64,000 nt of DNA from Bacillus sp. NP157. Lineage in GTDB: Bacteria > Pseudomonadota > Gammaproteobacteria > Xanthomonadales > Rhodanobacteraceae. Made by a program: the position numbers and the translations under genes. The notes below the pieces were generated by a model, which saw nothing but the letters and a program-made list of their open reading frames with translations, was not told the origin of the DNA and searched no databases. Position 1 is the stretch's first letter; every line of letters starts with the position of its first letter. Below are positions 24,860 through 33,923 of the stretch, piece by piece. The stretch is from the NCBI GenBank assembly GCA_018889975.1, contig CP076546.1, forward strand, positions 2,170,001-2,234,000. Reading direction: 5' to 3'.

Positions 24860-27489
24860 CCGGCCACCATCAACAGGCGCGTCAGGACGGCACGCAGCCG
24901 CGCCGGCGCCAGCGGCTTCACCAGATAACGCAAGCCGGCCGCCATGCCGCGTTCGATGTCGGCCTGGCCAGGCGCCAAGGCCATCAAAACGGTCGGGGGC
25001 AGCCGGCCCCAGCGCGATGCCAGCGCATCGCGCAGCGCTTCGGTCGACTGTCCATCGAGGGGATCGTCCAGCAGCAAGAGCGCCGGCGGGTCGTCGGTTT
25101 CCGCGTGACGCAACGCACCGCGCGCGGTGCCGGTCCCCGACACCTCGCAACCCCACGATGCCAGCAAGTCCAGGGTGCGCTGGCGGCTCGCCGGATCGGC
25201 ATCCACGACCAGCACCCGCTTGCCGACGAAGGGCGATTCGTCGTCGCCCTCCTCCATCCGTTCGCCGGCACCCACCTCGTCGCGCGCCAGCGGCACGCTG
25301 ATCGAGAACACGCTGCCACGGCCTTCCCATGAGCGTACGCCGACACGCACACCCAGCAGGCGGCCAATCCGGTCCACGATGGACAGGCCCAGGCCCGCGC
25401 TGCGGCCGTCGCGGTCGACGCCGTTGTCCAGGCGCAGGAACTCGTCGAAGATCGCCCGCGTCTTCGCTTCGGGAATGCCGACACCGGTATCCCACACTTC
25501 CACCCGGGCATCGTCGCCATCGCGACGGACGCCGAGCAGCACGCGCCCGCGCGGCGTGTAATGGATGGCATTCGAAAGGAAGTTCTGCAACACCCGGCGC
25601 AGCAACAGCGGATCGCTGCGCACGACCAGCCGCGAAGGCACGTAGCGCAATGCGAGGCCACGGGTCGCCGCGAGCACGCCGGATTGGCGGGCAAGCTCGC
25701 GTAGCAGGGGGTCGAGCGGCACCGATGCCATGCGCGGCGCCAGCGCCCCACCCTCCAGCCGCGAGATGTCGAGCAGGCTGGCCAGCAGTTCATCCTGGGT
25801 ATCCAGCGCGCTGCGCACGCGCTCCAGCAGGTCGCGCTGTTCCCCGTCCAGCCGTGCATCGGCCAGGCTACCCACGAACATGCGCGCGGCGTTCAACGGT
25901 TGCAGCAGGTCGTGTACGGCGGCCGCGACGAAGCGCGTCCGCGAACGGTTGGCGCGCTCTGCCTCGGCCCTGGCGTCGCTGAGGTCACGCGTACGTTCTT
26001 CCACCCGCCGCTCCAGCGTGCTGGCCAGCGTGCGCAACTCGCGCGCCGTGGCCTTATACGCCGTGATGTCGGCATAGCTGGTGACGAAGCCACCGTCGGG
26101 CAGCGGGTTACCCCGGATTTCCAGCGTGGTGCCATCCGGGCGCTCCCGCTCATACATGTGCGGACTGCCTGCGCGCAGGTACTGCAGCCGCCGCTCGATG
26201 GCCTCGTCGGTATCGCCGGGGCCGAGCAGGCCACGCCGCGCGTTGAAGCGAAACATGTCTTCGATCGGCCGCCCCACCTGCATGTAATCGTCGGGGAAGC
26301 CAAAGATCTGCTGGTAGCGCGAATTCCACGCGACCAGGCGCAGCTGCGCGTCGACCACGCTTACCCCTTGCGGCAGGTGCTCGAGGTTGCCGTGTCCACC
26401 CTGCGCGGCCTCGTTGGCCGCGGCCACCACGCTGTCCTGTGCAGAGCGCAGCGCCGAGGCGTGGTGCGCCACCATCCGTTCGAGCTCGTCGCGGCTACGC
26501 TGGCGCAGGCGTGCCAGGCGCACGCGCTGTTGCAGGAACAGGCCGAAGAACAGCAATGGCAACCATGCGGCGAGCACGGCAAGCACCGCATTGCGCGCCG
26601 CGACCTGCGCGGGGCGCGCGTCGGCGAGCAGGTGCAGCGTCCAGGCCTGGCGTGGCATGTCGAGTGAACGCCAGACGACGTCGTGCGCGAGCCGCGGCGC
26701 ATCGACCCGAACACGCACGGCACCGCCACCCGCCGGGCCAAGCACGTCACGGGCGACGCTGCGCAGCGGCCGGTCGCCATACTGCCGCGTGTTGCCCAGG
26801 TCGGCATTTTCCGACGCCGAGAGCGGATGCAGCGTGCGATACATCCACGCATCGCCACCGTTGCCAAGGAAGACGATGCCGTGCGCATCGGAAAGCAGCA
26901 CGAGGTCACCGCCACGCGACCAGTCGTCGCGCAGGCCATCCAGCGTGATCTTCAGCACGACCACGCCCACGTGGCGTCCCGCATCGTCGTCGACGGCCTG
27001 CGCGATGAAATAGCCGGCTACGTTGGTCGACACGCCCAGTGCATAGAACGTGGCGTGGCCATCGCGCATGGCCTCGCGGAAGTACGGGCGGAAACCGTAG
27101 TCCAGGCCGACATTGCTCTCCGGCGTGTTCCAGTTGTTCGCCGCGATGGCGTGGCCGGTGCGGTCGATCAGGGTGAGCGTCGATGCGCGCACCGCCCCGT
27201 TGGCCCGGCCGAGCTTCGCGTTCAGCGCAGCTTCGTCGGCCGCGCCGGCGTCCCCGGCCAGCGTGGTGCGCAACTCGGGATCGAGCGCGAGAACCGTCGG
27301 CAGCACGCGATAGCGATCGATCAGGCGCTGCACGGCCAGCGCGTGCAGGTTGAGCCGATCCGCAGCGCCGTCGCCGATGCCTGCCAGCGCCCGGCGCCAT
27401 GCGACCCATCCGCCCAGCGCCGCGCTTCCCGCCACCAGCAGTAGCACGATCAGGGGAAAAACGAGGCGGCGCAGTCGGTTTCGGGCCAT
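24856..27489 (-). CDS. Hybrid sensor histidine kinase with DctB-like periplasmic sensor
   Basis: An 877-residue inner-membrane kinase. Order: helix 10-31; periplasmic sensor about 35-295; helix 300-320; PAS about 373-480; coiled coil 485-515; HisKA with H526 in [10 protein letters not shown]; ATPase with the N-box near N640 and G-box SAGLGLS at 697-703; receiver 757-874 with acceptor D808. The sensor part [16 protein letters not shown], with [16 protein letters not shown], closely resembles the dicarboxylate-binding domain of DctB. The receiver lacks the usual Thr/Ser switch (Leu in VLMALAPG). The gene is divergent from dctA, 116 bases away. Ligand C4-dicarboxylate is an inference. Confidence 0.9.
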   Translation of the reverse strand: MARNRLRRLVFPLIVLLLVAGSAALGGWVAWRRALAGIGDGAADRLNLHALAVQRLIDRYRVLPTVLALDPELRTTLAGDAGAADEAALNAKLGRANGAVRASTLTLIDRTGHAIAANNWNTPESNVGLDYGFRPYFREAMRDGHATFYALGVSTNVAGYFIAQAVDDDAGRHVGVVVLKITLDGLRDDWSRGGDLVLLSDAHGIVFLGNGGDAWMYRTLHPLSASENADLGNTRQYGDRPLRSVARDVLGPAGGGAVRVRVDAPRLAHDVVWRSLDMPRQAWTLHLLADARPAQVAARNAVLAVLAAWLPLLFFGLFLQQRVRLARLRQRSRDELERMVAHHASALRSAQDSVVAAANEAAQGGHGNLEHLPQGVSVVDAQLRLVAWNSRYQQIFGFPDDYMQVGRPIEDMFRFNARRGLLGPGDTDEAIERRLQYLRAGSPHMYERERPDGTTLEIRGNPLPDGGFVTSYADITAYKATARELRTLASTLERRVEERTRDLSDARAEAERANRSRTRFVAAAVHDLLQPLNAARMFVGSLADARLDGEQRDLLERVRSALDTQDELLASLLDISRLEGGALAPRMASVPLDPLLRELARQSGVLAATRGLALRYVPSRLVVRSDPLLLRRVLQNFLSNAIHYTPRGRVLLGVRRDGDDARVEVWDTGVGIPEAKTRAIFDEFLRLDNGVDRDGRSAGLGLSIVDRIGRLLGVRVGVRSWEGRGSVFSISVPLARDEVGAGERMEEGDDESPFVGKRVLVVDADPASRQRTLDLLASWGCEVSGTGTARGALRHAETDDPPALLLLDDPLDGQSTEALRDALASRWGRLPPTVLMALAPGQADIERGMAAGLRYLVKPLAPARLRAVLTRLLMVAG

Positions 27490-27605
27490 GGGCAGGGCTC
27501 GATGGTCGCATACCGGGAGGCCATCTAGCCGGAATGTGCTATGGGGCCACGGGCCGCGGCGCGTTACAAAACCGCCACACGCGAAACCGCGACCCAGACC
27601 TGCCC

Positions 27606-28940
27606 ATGCATACCCCGACCGCCACCCCTGCTGCCACGCCCCTGCCGTTCTACCGCCAGACCTACGTGCAGGTGCTGTTCGCCATCGCGCTGGGCGCCGT
27701 GATCGGCCACTACTGGCCCAGCTTCGCCGAATCGCTCAAGCCGCTGGGCGATGCCTTCATCAAGCTGGTGAAGATGATCATCGCCCCGGTGATCTTCCTC
27801 ACCGTGGTGACCGGCATCGCCGGCATGCCGCACCTCAACGCGGTGGGCCGGGTGGTGCTCAAGGCCATGGCTTACTTCCTGGTGTTCTCCACGCTGGCGC
27901 TGGTGGTGGGCATGGTCGTCGCCAACGTCGTGCAACCGGGTGCGGGGCTGAACATCGATGCCGCCTCGCTGTCGACGAAGGAGATCGCGACCTATGCCTC
28001 GAAGGCGCACGACATCTCCCTGACCGGGTTCCTGCTCGACATCATCCCCGACACGGTGGTCGGCGCGTTCACCTCGGGCAACATATTGCAGGTGCTGCTG
28101 TTCGCCGTGCTGTTCGGCATGTCGCTTACCCTCGCCGGCGAGCGCGCGCGGCCCGTGGTGGCGTTCTTCGAGGCGATGACGGCACCGGTGTTCACCCTCG
28201 TCCACCTGCTGATGAAGGCGGCGCCGGTCGGTGCATTCGGCGCGATCGCCTTCACCATCGGCCGCTACGGCATCGGTTCGCTGTCCAACCTGCTGTTCCT
28301 CGTGGCCACGTTCTACGCCACGGCGCTGCTCTTCATCGTGGTCGTGCTCGGCAGCGTGGCGCGGCTCATCGGCTTCTCGATCTTCCGGCTGCTGCGCTAC
28401 CTGAAGGCCGAACTCCTGCTGGTGCTCGGCACGTCGTCGTCGGAGGCCGCCCTGCCCTCGCTGATGGAAAAGATGGAACGGGCCGGCTGCAACAAGTCGG
28501 TGGTCGGCCTGGTCGTGCCGACCGGCTATTCGTTCAACCTCGACGGCACCAACATCTACATGACCCTGGCGGCCCTGTTTATCGCGCAGGCGACCAACAC
28601 GCCGCTGACGCTGGGCGAACAGGTCGCGCTGCTGCTGGTCGCCATGGTCAGTTCCAAGGGTGCCGCGGGCGTGACCGGCGCGGGTTTCGTCACGCTGGCC
28701 GCCACGCTCTCGGTCGTGCCCTCGCTGCCCGTCGCCGGCATGGCACTCATCCTCGGCGTCGATCGCTTCATGAGCGAATGCCGCTCGCTCACCAATTTCA
28801 TTGGCAATGCAGTGGCCACCATCGTGGTCGCGCGCTGGGAAGGTGCGCTCGACCGCGACGCGCTCGATGCCGCCCTTTCGCCGCGTGCCACCGGCACCGC
28901 CACGCCATCGCTCGTCGTCAACCAGGGGGATTCACCATGA
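27606..28940 (+). CDS. dctA: C4-dicarboxylate:cation symporter DctA
   Basis: A 444-residue inner-membrane importer for succinate, fumarate and malate of the DAACS family. Hairpin and substrate motifs are [16 protein letters not shown] and [18 protein letters not shown]. The first membrane segment is [20 protein letters not shown]. The ATG at 27606 gives normal length; the frame is open further up but under the divergent kinase gene. Its stop overlaps the esterase start (ATGA). Next to a DctB-like sensor kinase, control by that kinase is likely. No sigma-54 site is evident upstream, in line with a FixJ-type rather than DctD-type regulator. Confidence 0.94.
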   Translation: MHTPTATPAATPLPFYRQTYVQVLFAIALGAVIGHYWPSFAESLKPLGDAFIKLVKMIIAPVIFLTVVTGIAGMPHLNAVGRVVLKAMAYFLVFSTLALVVGMVVANVVQPGAGLNIDAASLSTKEIATYASKAHDISLTGFLLDIIPDTVVGAFTSGNILQVLLFAVLFGMSLTLAGERARPVVAFFEAMTAPVFTLVHLLMKAAPVGAFGAIAFTIGRYGIGSLSNLLFLVATFYATALLFIVVVLGSVARLIGFSIFRLLRYLKAELLLVLGTSSSEAALPSLMEKMERAGCNKSVVGLVVPTGYSFNLDGTNIYMTLAALFIAQATNTPLTLGEQVALLLVAMVSSKGAAGVTGAGFVTLAATLSVVPSLPVAGMALILGVDRFMSECRSLTNFIGNAVATIVVARWEGALDRDALDAALSPRATGTATPSLVVNQGDSP

Positions 28941-29980
28941 CGCCTTTTCGTGCCGCGCTGCTCAGCGCCGCCGTCGCACTCGCCTGCCTCGGGACGCCTG
29001 CGGCGCAAGCCGCGCCCGATGCCGCACAACCGGTAACGTATCCGCTGTGGCCAGGCACGCCGCCCGGTGGCGGTGGACCCTCGGGGCCGGAACGCATCGG
29101 CCAGTCCGGCACGGGCGTGGGCGCGGTCTCGAACATCAGCCGCCCGCGCATCGAGGTGTACAAGCCGGCGCATCCGAACGGCGCCGCGGTGCTGCTGATC
29201 GGCGGCGGCGGTTATTTCCGGATCGGCATCGGCCATGAAGTGATGCCGACGGCGAAGTGGCTGGCAGCCCTCGGCGTGACACCGGTGGTGTTGTATTACC
29301 GCCTGCCCGCGGACCGCTGGCCCGCGGCGGCACCCTTCCAGGACGCCCAGCGCGCCATGCGCCTGCTGCGTGCCCATGCCGGCGAGCTGGGCATCGACGC
29401 GAAGCGCATCGGCGTGCTCGGTTTCTCCGCGGGCGGCAACCTCGCGGGCATCGCCGAAACGCGTTTCGCCGATACGTTCTATCCCGCCGTGGATGACGCC
29501 GACCGCTTGTCGGCACGGCCGGACTTCGCCGCGCTGATCTATCCCGTGGTGTCGCTGCAGAAGCCCTACGACACCACCCGTTCCAGCCGCGAACTGGCGA
29601 CGCAGTCCGATGCCGTGCAGGCGTATTCGGTGGAGCTGCATGTCACCCACGACACCCCGCCAACCTTCCTCGCCCAGGCGGCCGACGACCCGATCGCCAA
29701 CATCGGCAATAGCCTGGTGATGTTCGACGCGCTCCACCGCAACGCCGTGGATACCGAAATGCACGTGTTCGACACGGGCGGCCACGGTTGGGGGCTGGGC
29801 GATCCCGGCTCGGCACCGTCGGCATGGCCGCGGCTGTTCGCCGCGTGGGCACGCCGTGCCGGCTTCTTCCAGGGCGTCGACACCGGTCCGTTCGCCGCGT
29901 CGCCAGGCGCAGCGCCCGTGCGTGCGCCAGCCGGTGCGACCGATGCGTCGGCCGCCGACGACAGCAACGACGACAACTGA
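28937..29980 (+). CDS. Exported alpha/beta-hydrolase esterase (BD-FAE/acetyl-xylan-esterase-like)
   Basis: A 347-residue secreted hydrolase. A signal peptide (about residues 1-26, cleaved near AQA-AP) precedes an alpha/beta-hydrolase fold. The oxyanion loop is [11 protein letters not shown], the nucleophile S164 in GFSAGG, the acid D250 or D251 in AADDPIAN and the base H283 in GGHGWG. Related proteins deacylate plant polysaccharides or small esters. The C-terminal 50 residues are Ala-rich and look disordered. It is translationally coupled to dctA and followed by a porin, so its product may be a dicarboxylate or hydroxy-acid that DctA imports; that is inference. Confidence 0.85.
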   Translation: MTPFRAALLSAAVALACLGTPAAQAAPDAAQPVTYPLWPGTPPGGGGPSGPERIGQSGTGVGAVSNISRPRIEVYKPAHPNGAAVLLIGGGGYFRIGIGHEVMPTAKWLAALGVTPVVLYYRLPADRWPAAAPFQDAQRAMRLLRAHAGELGIDAKRIGVLGFSAGGNLAGIAETRFADTFYPAVDDADRLSARPDFAALIYPVVSLQKPYDTTRSSRELATQSDAVQAYSVELHVTHDTPPTFLAQAADDPIANIGNSLVMFDALHRNAVDTEMHVFDTGGHGWGLGDPGSAPSAWPRLFAAWARRAGFFQGVDTGPFAASPGAAPVRAPAGATDASAADDSNDDN

Positions 29981-29996
29981 CCGGACGACGAGACCA

Positions 29997-31499
29997 ATGA
30001 CCATGAAGTCCCGCCTTTATCCGGCGCTGGCTGCCGTGCTGTTCGCCAGTGCGTCGTCCCCGCTGCTCGCCGCCGAACACCAGGTAACCAATGCCGAGCT
30101 GCTGAAACTCATCAAGGCGCAGGCGGGTGAAATCGCCGAGCTCAAGCAACGCCTCGCCGCGGTGGAACACGGCCAACCCGCGATGGCCACCGCGTCGACG
30201 AACGCCGCCGCCGGACAGGTGGTATCCACCACTGGCGAGGATGCCAAACGACAGGCCCAGGTCGACGCCGCGATCGCCGATACCCGCGAGAGCGAACTGG
30301 CCGTGGCCCAGGCCCGTGGCACCGGCGCCACGGCGGCGGGCGGCGGCAGCACCCGCTGGGGTCGCGGCAACGAAGCCGGACCGACGTTCCGCAGCGACGA
30401 CGGGTTCTTCTCGTTCAAGCCGGATGGCCGCCTGCTGATCGACTTCACCCGCACCGCTGGATCGCAGTACGAAACACGCAACATCAGCGGCGCGCAGATC
30501 ACCAGCGCCCGGCTCGGTGGCGAAGGCACCATCGGCGCGCTGGGTTACCACGTCGAGGCCGATTTCGCCGACAACGTCGTCGCCCTGCGCCAGACCTACC
30601 TGACCTACGCAACGAAGCTGTTCGGCAACACGACGAAGTTCTACCTCGGTAACTTCCTGAAGGATCTCGGCACCGAGGGCTCGTCCGAATCCGCGCGCGT
30701 GCCCTTCATGCTGCGCAACGCGGCGACGGCGGTCGGCCAGCCCGTGGTCAGCTACTTCGGCATGGGTGGGCAGATGCGGATGTATGGCAGCAACTGGCAC
30801 TACAGCCTGTCGATCAACGGCAACGCGCCGAACAGCTCTACCTCCGGCAGCGCGACCGACAGCACCACCTACCTGACCCGCGCGCACTGGAACCCGTGGA
30901 AAACCCAGGACGGCTTCCTGCATGTTGGCGCCTGGTACTACTACGAGAAGATCAGCAACGGCGTCGCCAGCATCAACAACACGCCGGCCATCGCGCTGGA
31001 CTACAACGACAACCTCGCGGTGTCGGCCAGTTCCATCGCCAATCCCACGCAGGACCGCGGCAAGGGCTACGAGCTGGGCGGCGTGCTGCGCAACTTCTGG
31101 CTCATGACCGAGTACGGCAAGCGCACGATCGACTCCAGCACGGCCGATTCGGTGACCCGGCATGGCTCATCGTTCGCGGCGGGCTGGATGATCACCGGCG
31201 AGGCGCCGGGCTTCTCCAGCCGCTCGGGCAGCTGGAAGGGCGTGAAGGTGAACCATCCGGTGACCTCCGGCGGCTGGGGCGCGTTCGAGCTCGCCGGTCG
31301 TGTAGACCACTACGACTACGCCGACGCCCCGCGTGGCGGCACGGGCAAGAGCTACACGCTGGGGATGAACTGGTACCTCAACGACTGGTCGCGGCTGATG
31401 CTGAACTGGGTCCACTGGAACACCGACAACAAGGTCGGCAGCTTCCAGGGCCCGGATGCAGGCAACTCCATCGGCATGCGGGCGCAGGTGGTCTTCTAG
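29997..31499 (+). CDS. OprO/OprP-type outer-membrane porin
   Basis: A 500-residue outer-membrane protein. A signal peptide of about 26 residues (ending LLAAEH) is followed by a coiled-coil trimerisation helix LLKLIKAQAGEIAELKQRLA and a spacer rich in Ala and Gly. From residue 130 on, alternating beta strands of a porin barrel end in RAQVVF, with the terminal Phe needed for assembly. Strand pattern and the LGNFLKDLG region fit the phosphate-selective OprO/OprP family, though several members carry other anions. It follows the esterase by 16 bases. Its substrate here is more likely an organic anion, given DctA. Confidence 0.87.
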   Translation: MTMKSRLYPALAAVLFASASSPLLAAEHQVTNAELLKLIKAQAGEIAELKQRLAAVEHGQPAMATASTNAAAGQVVSTTGEDAKRQAQVDAAIADTRESELAVAQARGTGATAAGGGSTRWGRGNEAGPTFRSDDGFFSFKPDGRLLIDFTRTAGSQYETRNISGAQITSARLGGEGTIGALGYHVEADFADNVVALRQTYLTYATKLFGNTTKFYLGNFLKDLGTEGSSESARVPFMLRNAATAVGQPVVSYFGMGGQMRMYGSNWHYSLSINGNAPNSSTSGSATDSTTYLTRAHWNPWKTQDGFLHVGAWYYYEKISNGVASINNTPAIALDYNDNLAVSASSIANPTQDRGKGYELGGVLRNFWLMTEYGKRTIDSSTADSVTRHGSSFAAGWMITGEAPGFSSRSGSWKGVKVNHPVTSGGWGAFELAGRVDHYDYADAPRGGTGKSYTLGMNWYLNDWSRLMLNWVHWNTDNKVGSFQGPDAGNSIGMRAQVVF

Positions 31500-31556
31500 G
31501 CTAAAGCTGGCGCGCAATCCGCCGATGTCATTGCCATACCCAGGGATGTCCATGCC

Positions 31557-31799
31557 ATGCCGGTCCAGCACGCCCGCCACCAGAACCTGCGCAAAGTCCT
31601 CGCCCAGCTCGACGCCGAAGGGATCGTCGGCTACGCCGAGCAGGCCCTGCATATCGGCAATGTCACCGCCGGCAAGCTGGCGGCCATGGACCAGGGCGGC
31701 ACGATCGACGTGCTGTTCTCGGAGCATGTGGAGTGGGTGCTGCACCGGCGCCGCGGCTGGATGGACGAGCTGCACGAGAACGACCCGCTCGAGGCCTGA
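31557..31799 (+). CDS. Small hypothetical protein, 80 residues
   Basis: I do not recognise it. The sequence is soluble and mixed in charge (HQNLRKVLAQLDAEGIVGYA, then VEWVLHRRRGWMDELHEND at the end). Good coding bias and a plausible ATG support it, but no clear ribosome site is seen. It follows the porin gene by 57 bases on the same strand. Confidence 0.6.
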   Translation: MPVQHARHQNLRKVLAQLDAEGIVGYAEQALHIGNVTAGKLAAMDQGGTIDVLFSEHVEWVLHRRRGWMDELHENDPLEA

Positions 31800-31814
31800 T
31801 CGTTCCGGACCGGG

Positions 31815-32195
31815 TCAAGGCGCCGGCGGGTTTCCGCGGGCGATCCTCAGCACCGGCATGCCCTTCATCACCGCCATCGCGATGAACTCGACCGCGTTGA
31901 CCACGGCCCATAGCGCCGTGGCCCAGCCCGGCCAGGTGGGCAGCGTCGCCGCAGCGACGATGAAGAGCGCGATGGCGGCCACCTTGAACACCAGGTCGCT
32001 GGCGGCCGGCGGCCTGACGGCGAATGTCACCCTTCGACGCATGGCCCCCTCGATCCTGGACATGGCTGCGACCGTTGCAGATAAAGCCTTGATATTCCCG
32101 ATGTCTTCCGCTGTCGATAGACCAGCAGAACTAGGCCGGGAAGGCATCGTGTCCACGGGGAGCGGCAAGTCGCTGAGCGGAACGGTGACGGGCAC
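31815..32195 (-). CDS. Small membrane protein, unknown
   Basis: Up to 126 residues. The C-terminal half holds two hydrophobic stretches, DLVFKVAAIALFIVAAATL and ATALWAVVNAVEFIAMAV, with a Pro/Trp turn between, so a two-helix hairpin in the inner membrane is likely. The N-terminal 60 residues are polar. The start is uncertain: GTG at 32195 gives the full length, while ATG codons at 32063 or 32042 (the latter after GAGGGGG) give a shorter protein. A CRP/Clp-like dyad lies 95 bases upstream. Confidence 0.6.
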   Translation of the reverse strand: MPVTVPLSDLPLPVDTMPSRPSSAGLSTAEDIGNIKALSATVAAMSRIEGAMRRRVTFAVRPPAASDLVFKVAAIALFIVAAATLPTWPGWATALWAVVNAVEFIAMAVMKGMPVLRIARGNPPAP

Positions 32196-32289
32196 GGGAC
32201 GAGCTCAGGGTGGGATGGCGCGCATCATCACCTGTTCCGGGCGGGCATGCCTTTCCAGCGGCTTTCCTGCGCATGACAGCACGCCAATT

Positions 32290-32305
32290 CGTGACGGAGA
32301 TCACA
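32290..32305. promoter_or_regulatory. CRP/Clp-like dyad
   Basis: CGTGACGGAGATCACA matches the TGTGA-N6-TCACA consensus at nine of ten key positions. In Xanthomonadales this site is read by Clp. The gene nearest downstream on the minus strand is the small membrane protein at 31815-32195. One match in a window this size can occur by chance. Confidence 0.4.
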
Positions 32306-32366
32306 AACGAGGGCTTGCATGGTGCTTACCGCCCCTCGCCTGGCGCGGGGCGAGGTGCGGGCTGAC

Positions 32367-32621
32367 TTAGCTCAAAGGGGTGTGCACCGGTGCCCAGCCG
32401 CCCGAGATCGTCTCTTTCAGGACGTCACAGATGCCCGTCGCGCGCAGGCGCGAGGCGGTTTCCAGGGCAAAGGCGACGGCTCGACCTTCGGTCGGAAACG
32501 TCTCGAAGGTGCCGCCGGGGGTCAAAACGCGCCACGCGCGCTCGTTGATCGCGGGGTAGAAGATGAAGATACGGCGCCGGCCGACGGCGGCGTTCACTTG
32601 CGGTGGTCCACGTTCATTCAA
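32367..32621 (-). CDS. Small hypothetical protein, DUF2188-like
   Basis: An 84-residue soluble protein. The part WRVLTPGGTFETFPTEGRAV, followed by AFALETASRL, resembles the short DUF2188-type fold in which a query strand is followed by an Ala-rich helix. GAGGG lies seven bases before the ATG. A GC-rich stem-loop (about 32331-32356) lies just past the stop. Function unknown. Confidence 0.6.
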   Translation of the reverse strand: MNERGPPQVNAAVGRRRIFIFYPAINERAWRVLTPGGTFETFPTEGRAVAFALETASRLRATGICDVLKETISGGWAPVHTPLS

Positions 32622-32720
32622 CAGCCCTCAACCAATCGTCAGGTGTCTCACGGACAGGGTTAAGCGCCTGTGATCCGCGTCGCAGTCTGCGAACCCGCTG
32701 CGATCCCGTATCATGAACGG

Positions 32721-33923
32721 ATGCCCAATAGCCCTCGCCCGACTCCCCTGACCGTGGATGCCTCCGTCGAGGCGATCCAGGCCCTCTCGATCGTGCCCAA
32801 GGTGCTGGAGACGGTGTGCAAGGTCACGGGCATGCGCTTTGCCGCCATCGCCCGGGTGACCGACGACCGCTGGACTGCCTGCGCCGTGCTCGACCACCTG
32901 GATTTCGGCCTCAAGCCGGGCGGCGACCTGGTCCTGGATTCGACGATCTGCGACGAGATCCGTGTCCACCACCAGCCGGTGATCTTTGGCGACGCCAGCC
33001 GCCATCCCGTCTTCTCCACCCACCATACGCCGCGGATCTACGGCCTGCAGAGTTATGTGTCGGTGCCGATCATGGTCGACGGCGACACGTTCTTCGGCAC
33101 CCTCTGCGCGATCGACAGCCAGCCCCGCGATTTCGACGAGGGGACCATCGTCGCGACCCTGACCCTGTTCGCCCAACTCATCGCCTCGAACCTTGCGCTG
33201 CAGGATCGGGCGATGGTCGCCGAGGATGCCCTGCGAACCGAGCTGGACACCGGGACCTTGCGCGAGCAGTTCCTCGCCGTGGTCGGCCATGACCTGCGCA
33301 GCCCCCTGCAAGGGGCACGCCTCGCCGCGGAACAGCTCGCCGACCTGCCGCAGACCGACCGCGGCCAACGGCTGGTGCGCCTGCTCGCGCTCAGCGTCGG
33401 GCGCATGTCCGGGCTCATCGACGACATCATGGATTTTGCCCGTGGCCGCCTCGGCGGCGGCGTCGAGATGGACCTGCGCGAGCGCTCGGACCTGCAGGCG
33501 GTGATCGTCTCCGCGGTCGAAGAGGTATGCCAAGGCCAGCCTCACTGCGAGATCGTCATCGAAGGCGCCATCGACGGCGTCGTTCGCTTCGACGGCAAGC
33601 GCATGCGCCAGCTCCTGGCTAACCTGCTCAACAATGCGGTGGCCCACGGTGACCCGACCGAACGGATCCGCGTGCACTGCGCGTCGCGCATCGACACGGT
33701 CGACATCAGCGTGGCGAACCAGGGCAAGCCGATCCCGGCGGACATCCTGCCCCGGTTGTTCGAACCCTTCGTCCGGCCGGAAGAAACGTCACCACGCCCG
33801 GGCCTTGGTCTTGGGCTTTACATCGCCTCGGAGATTGCCAGGGGCCATGCGGCGGCCATCCGGGTGAGTTCGACCCGCGAGGACGGGACGGTGTTCACGG
33901 TGCATCTGCCGCGCGGGTCATGA
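32721..33923 (+). CDS. GAF-domain sensor histidine kinase
   Basis: A 400-residue soluble kinase without membrane segments. An N-terminal GAF domain (about residues 20-165, with GTLCAIDSQPRDF) is followed by HisKA with H190 in AVVGHDLRSPLQ and a HATPase with LANLLNNAVAHG and GLGLGLYIA. It has no receiver domain and no response regulator lies next to it, so it is an orphan. The GAF ligand is unknown; I see no Cys at the usual bilin position. Its stop overlaps by six bases that of the convergent decarboxylase-like gene. Confidence 0.9.
   Translation: MPNSPRPTPLTVDASVEAIQALSIVPKVLETVCKVTGMRFAAIARVTDDRWTACAVLDHLDFGLKPGGDLVLDSTICDEIRVHHQPVIFGDASRHPVFSTHHTPRIYGLQSYVSVPIMVDGDTFFGTLCAIDSQPRDFDEGTIVATLTLFAQLIASNLALQDRAMVAEDALRTELDTGTLREQFLAVVGHDLRSPLQGARLAAEQLADLPQTDRGQRLVRLLALSVGRMSGLIDDIMDFARGRLGGGVEMDLRERSDLQAVIVSAVEEVCQGQPHCEIVIEGAIDGVVRFDGKRMRQLLANLLNNAVAHGDPTERIRVHCASRIDTVDISVANQGKPIPADILPRLFEPFVRPEETSPRPGLGLGLYIASEIARGHAAAIRVSSTREDGTVFTVHLPRGS

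Noticed and set aside
27490-27605. A sigma-54 promoter before dctA
   Set aside because: No TGGCAC-N5-TTGC pair is visible; the neighbouring regulator is also not a sigma-54 activator.
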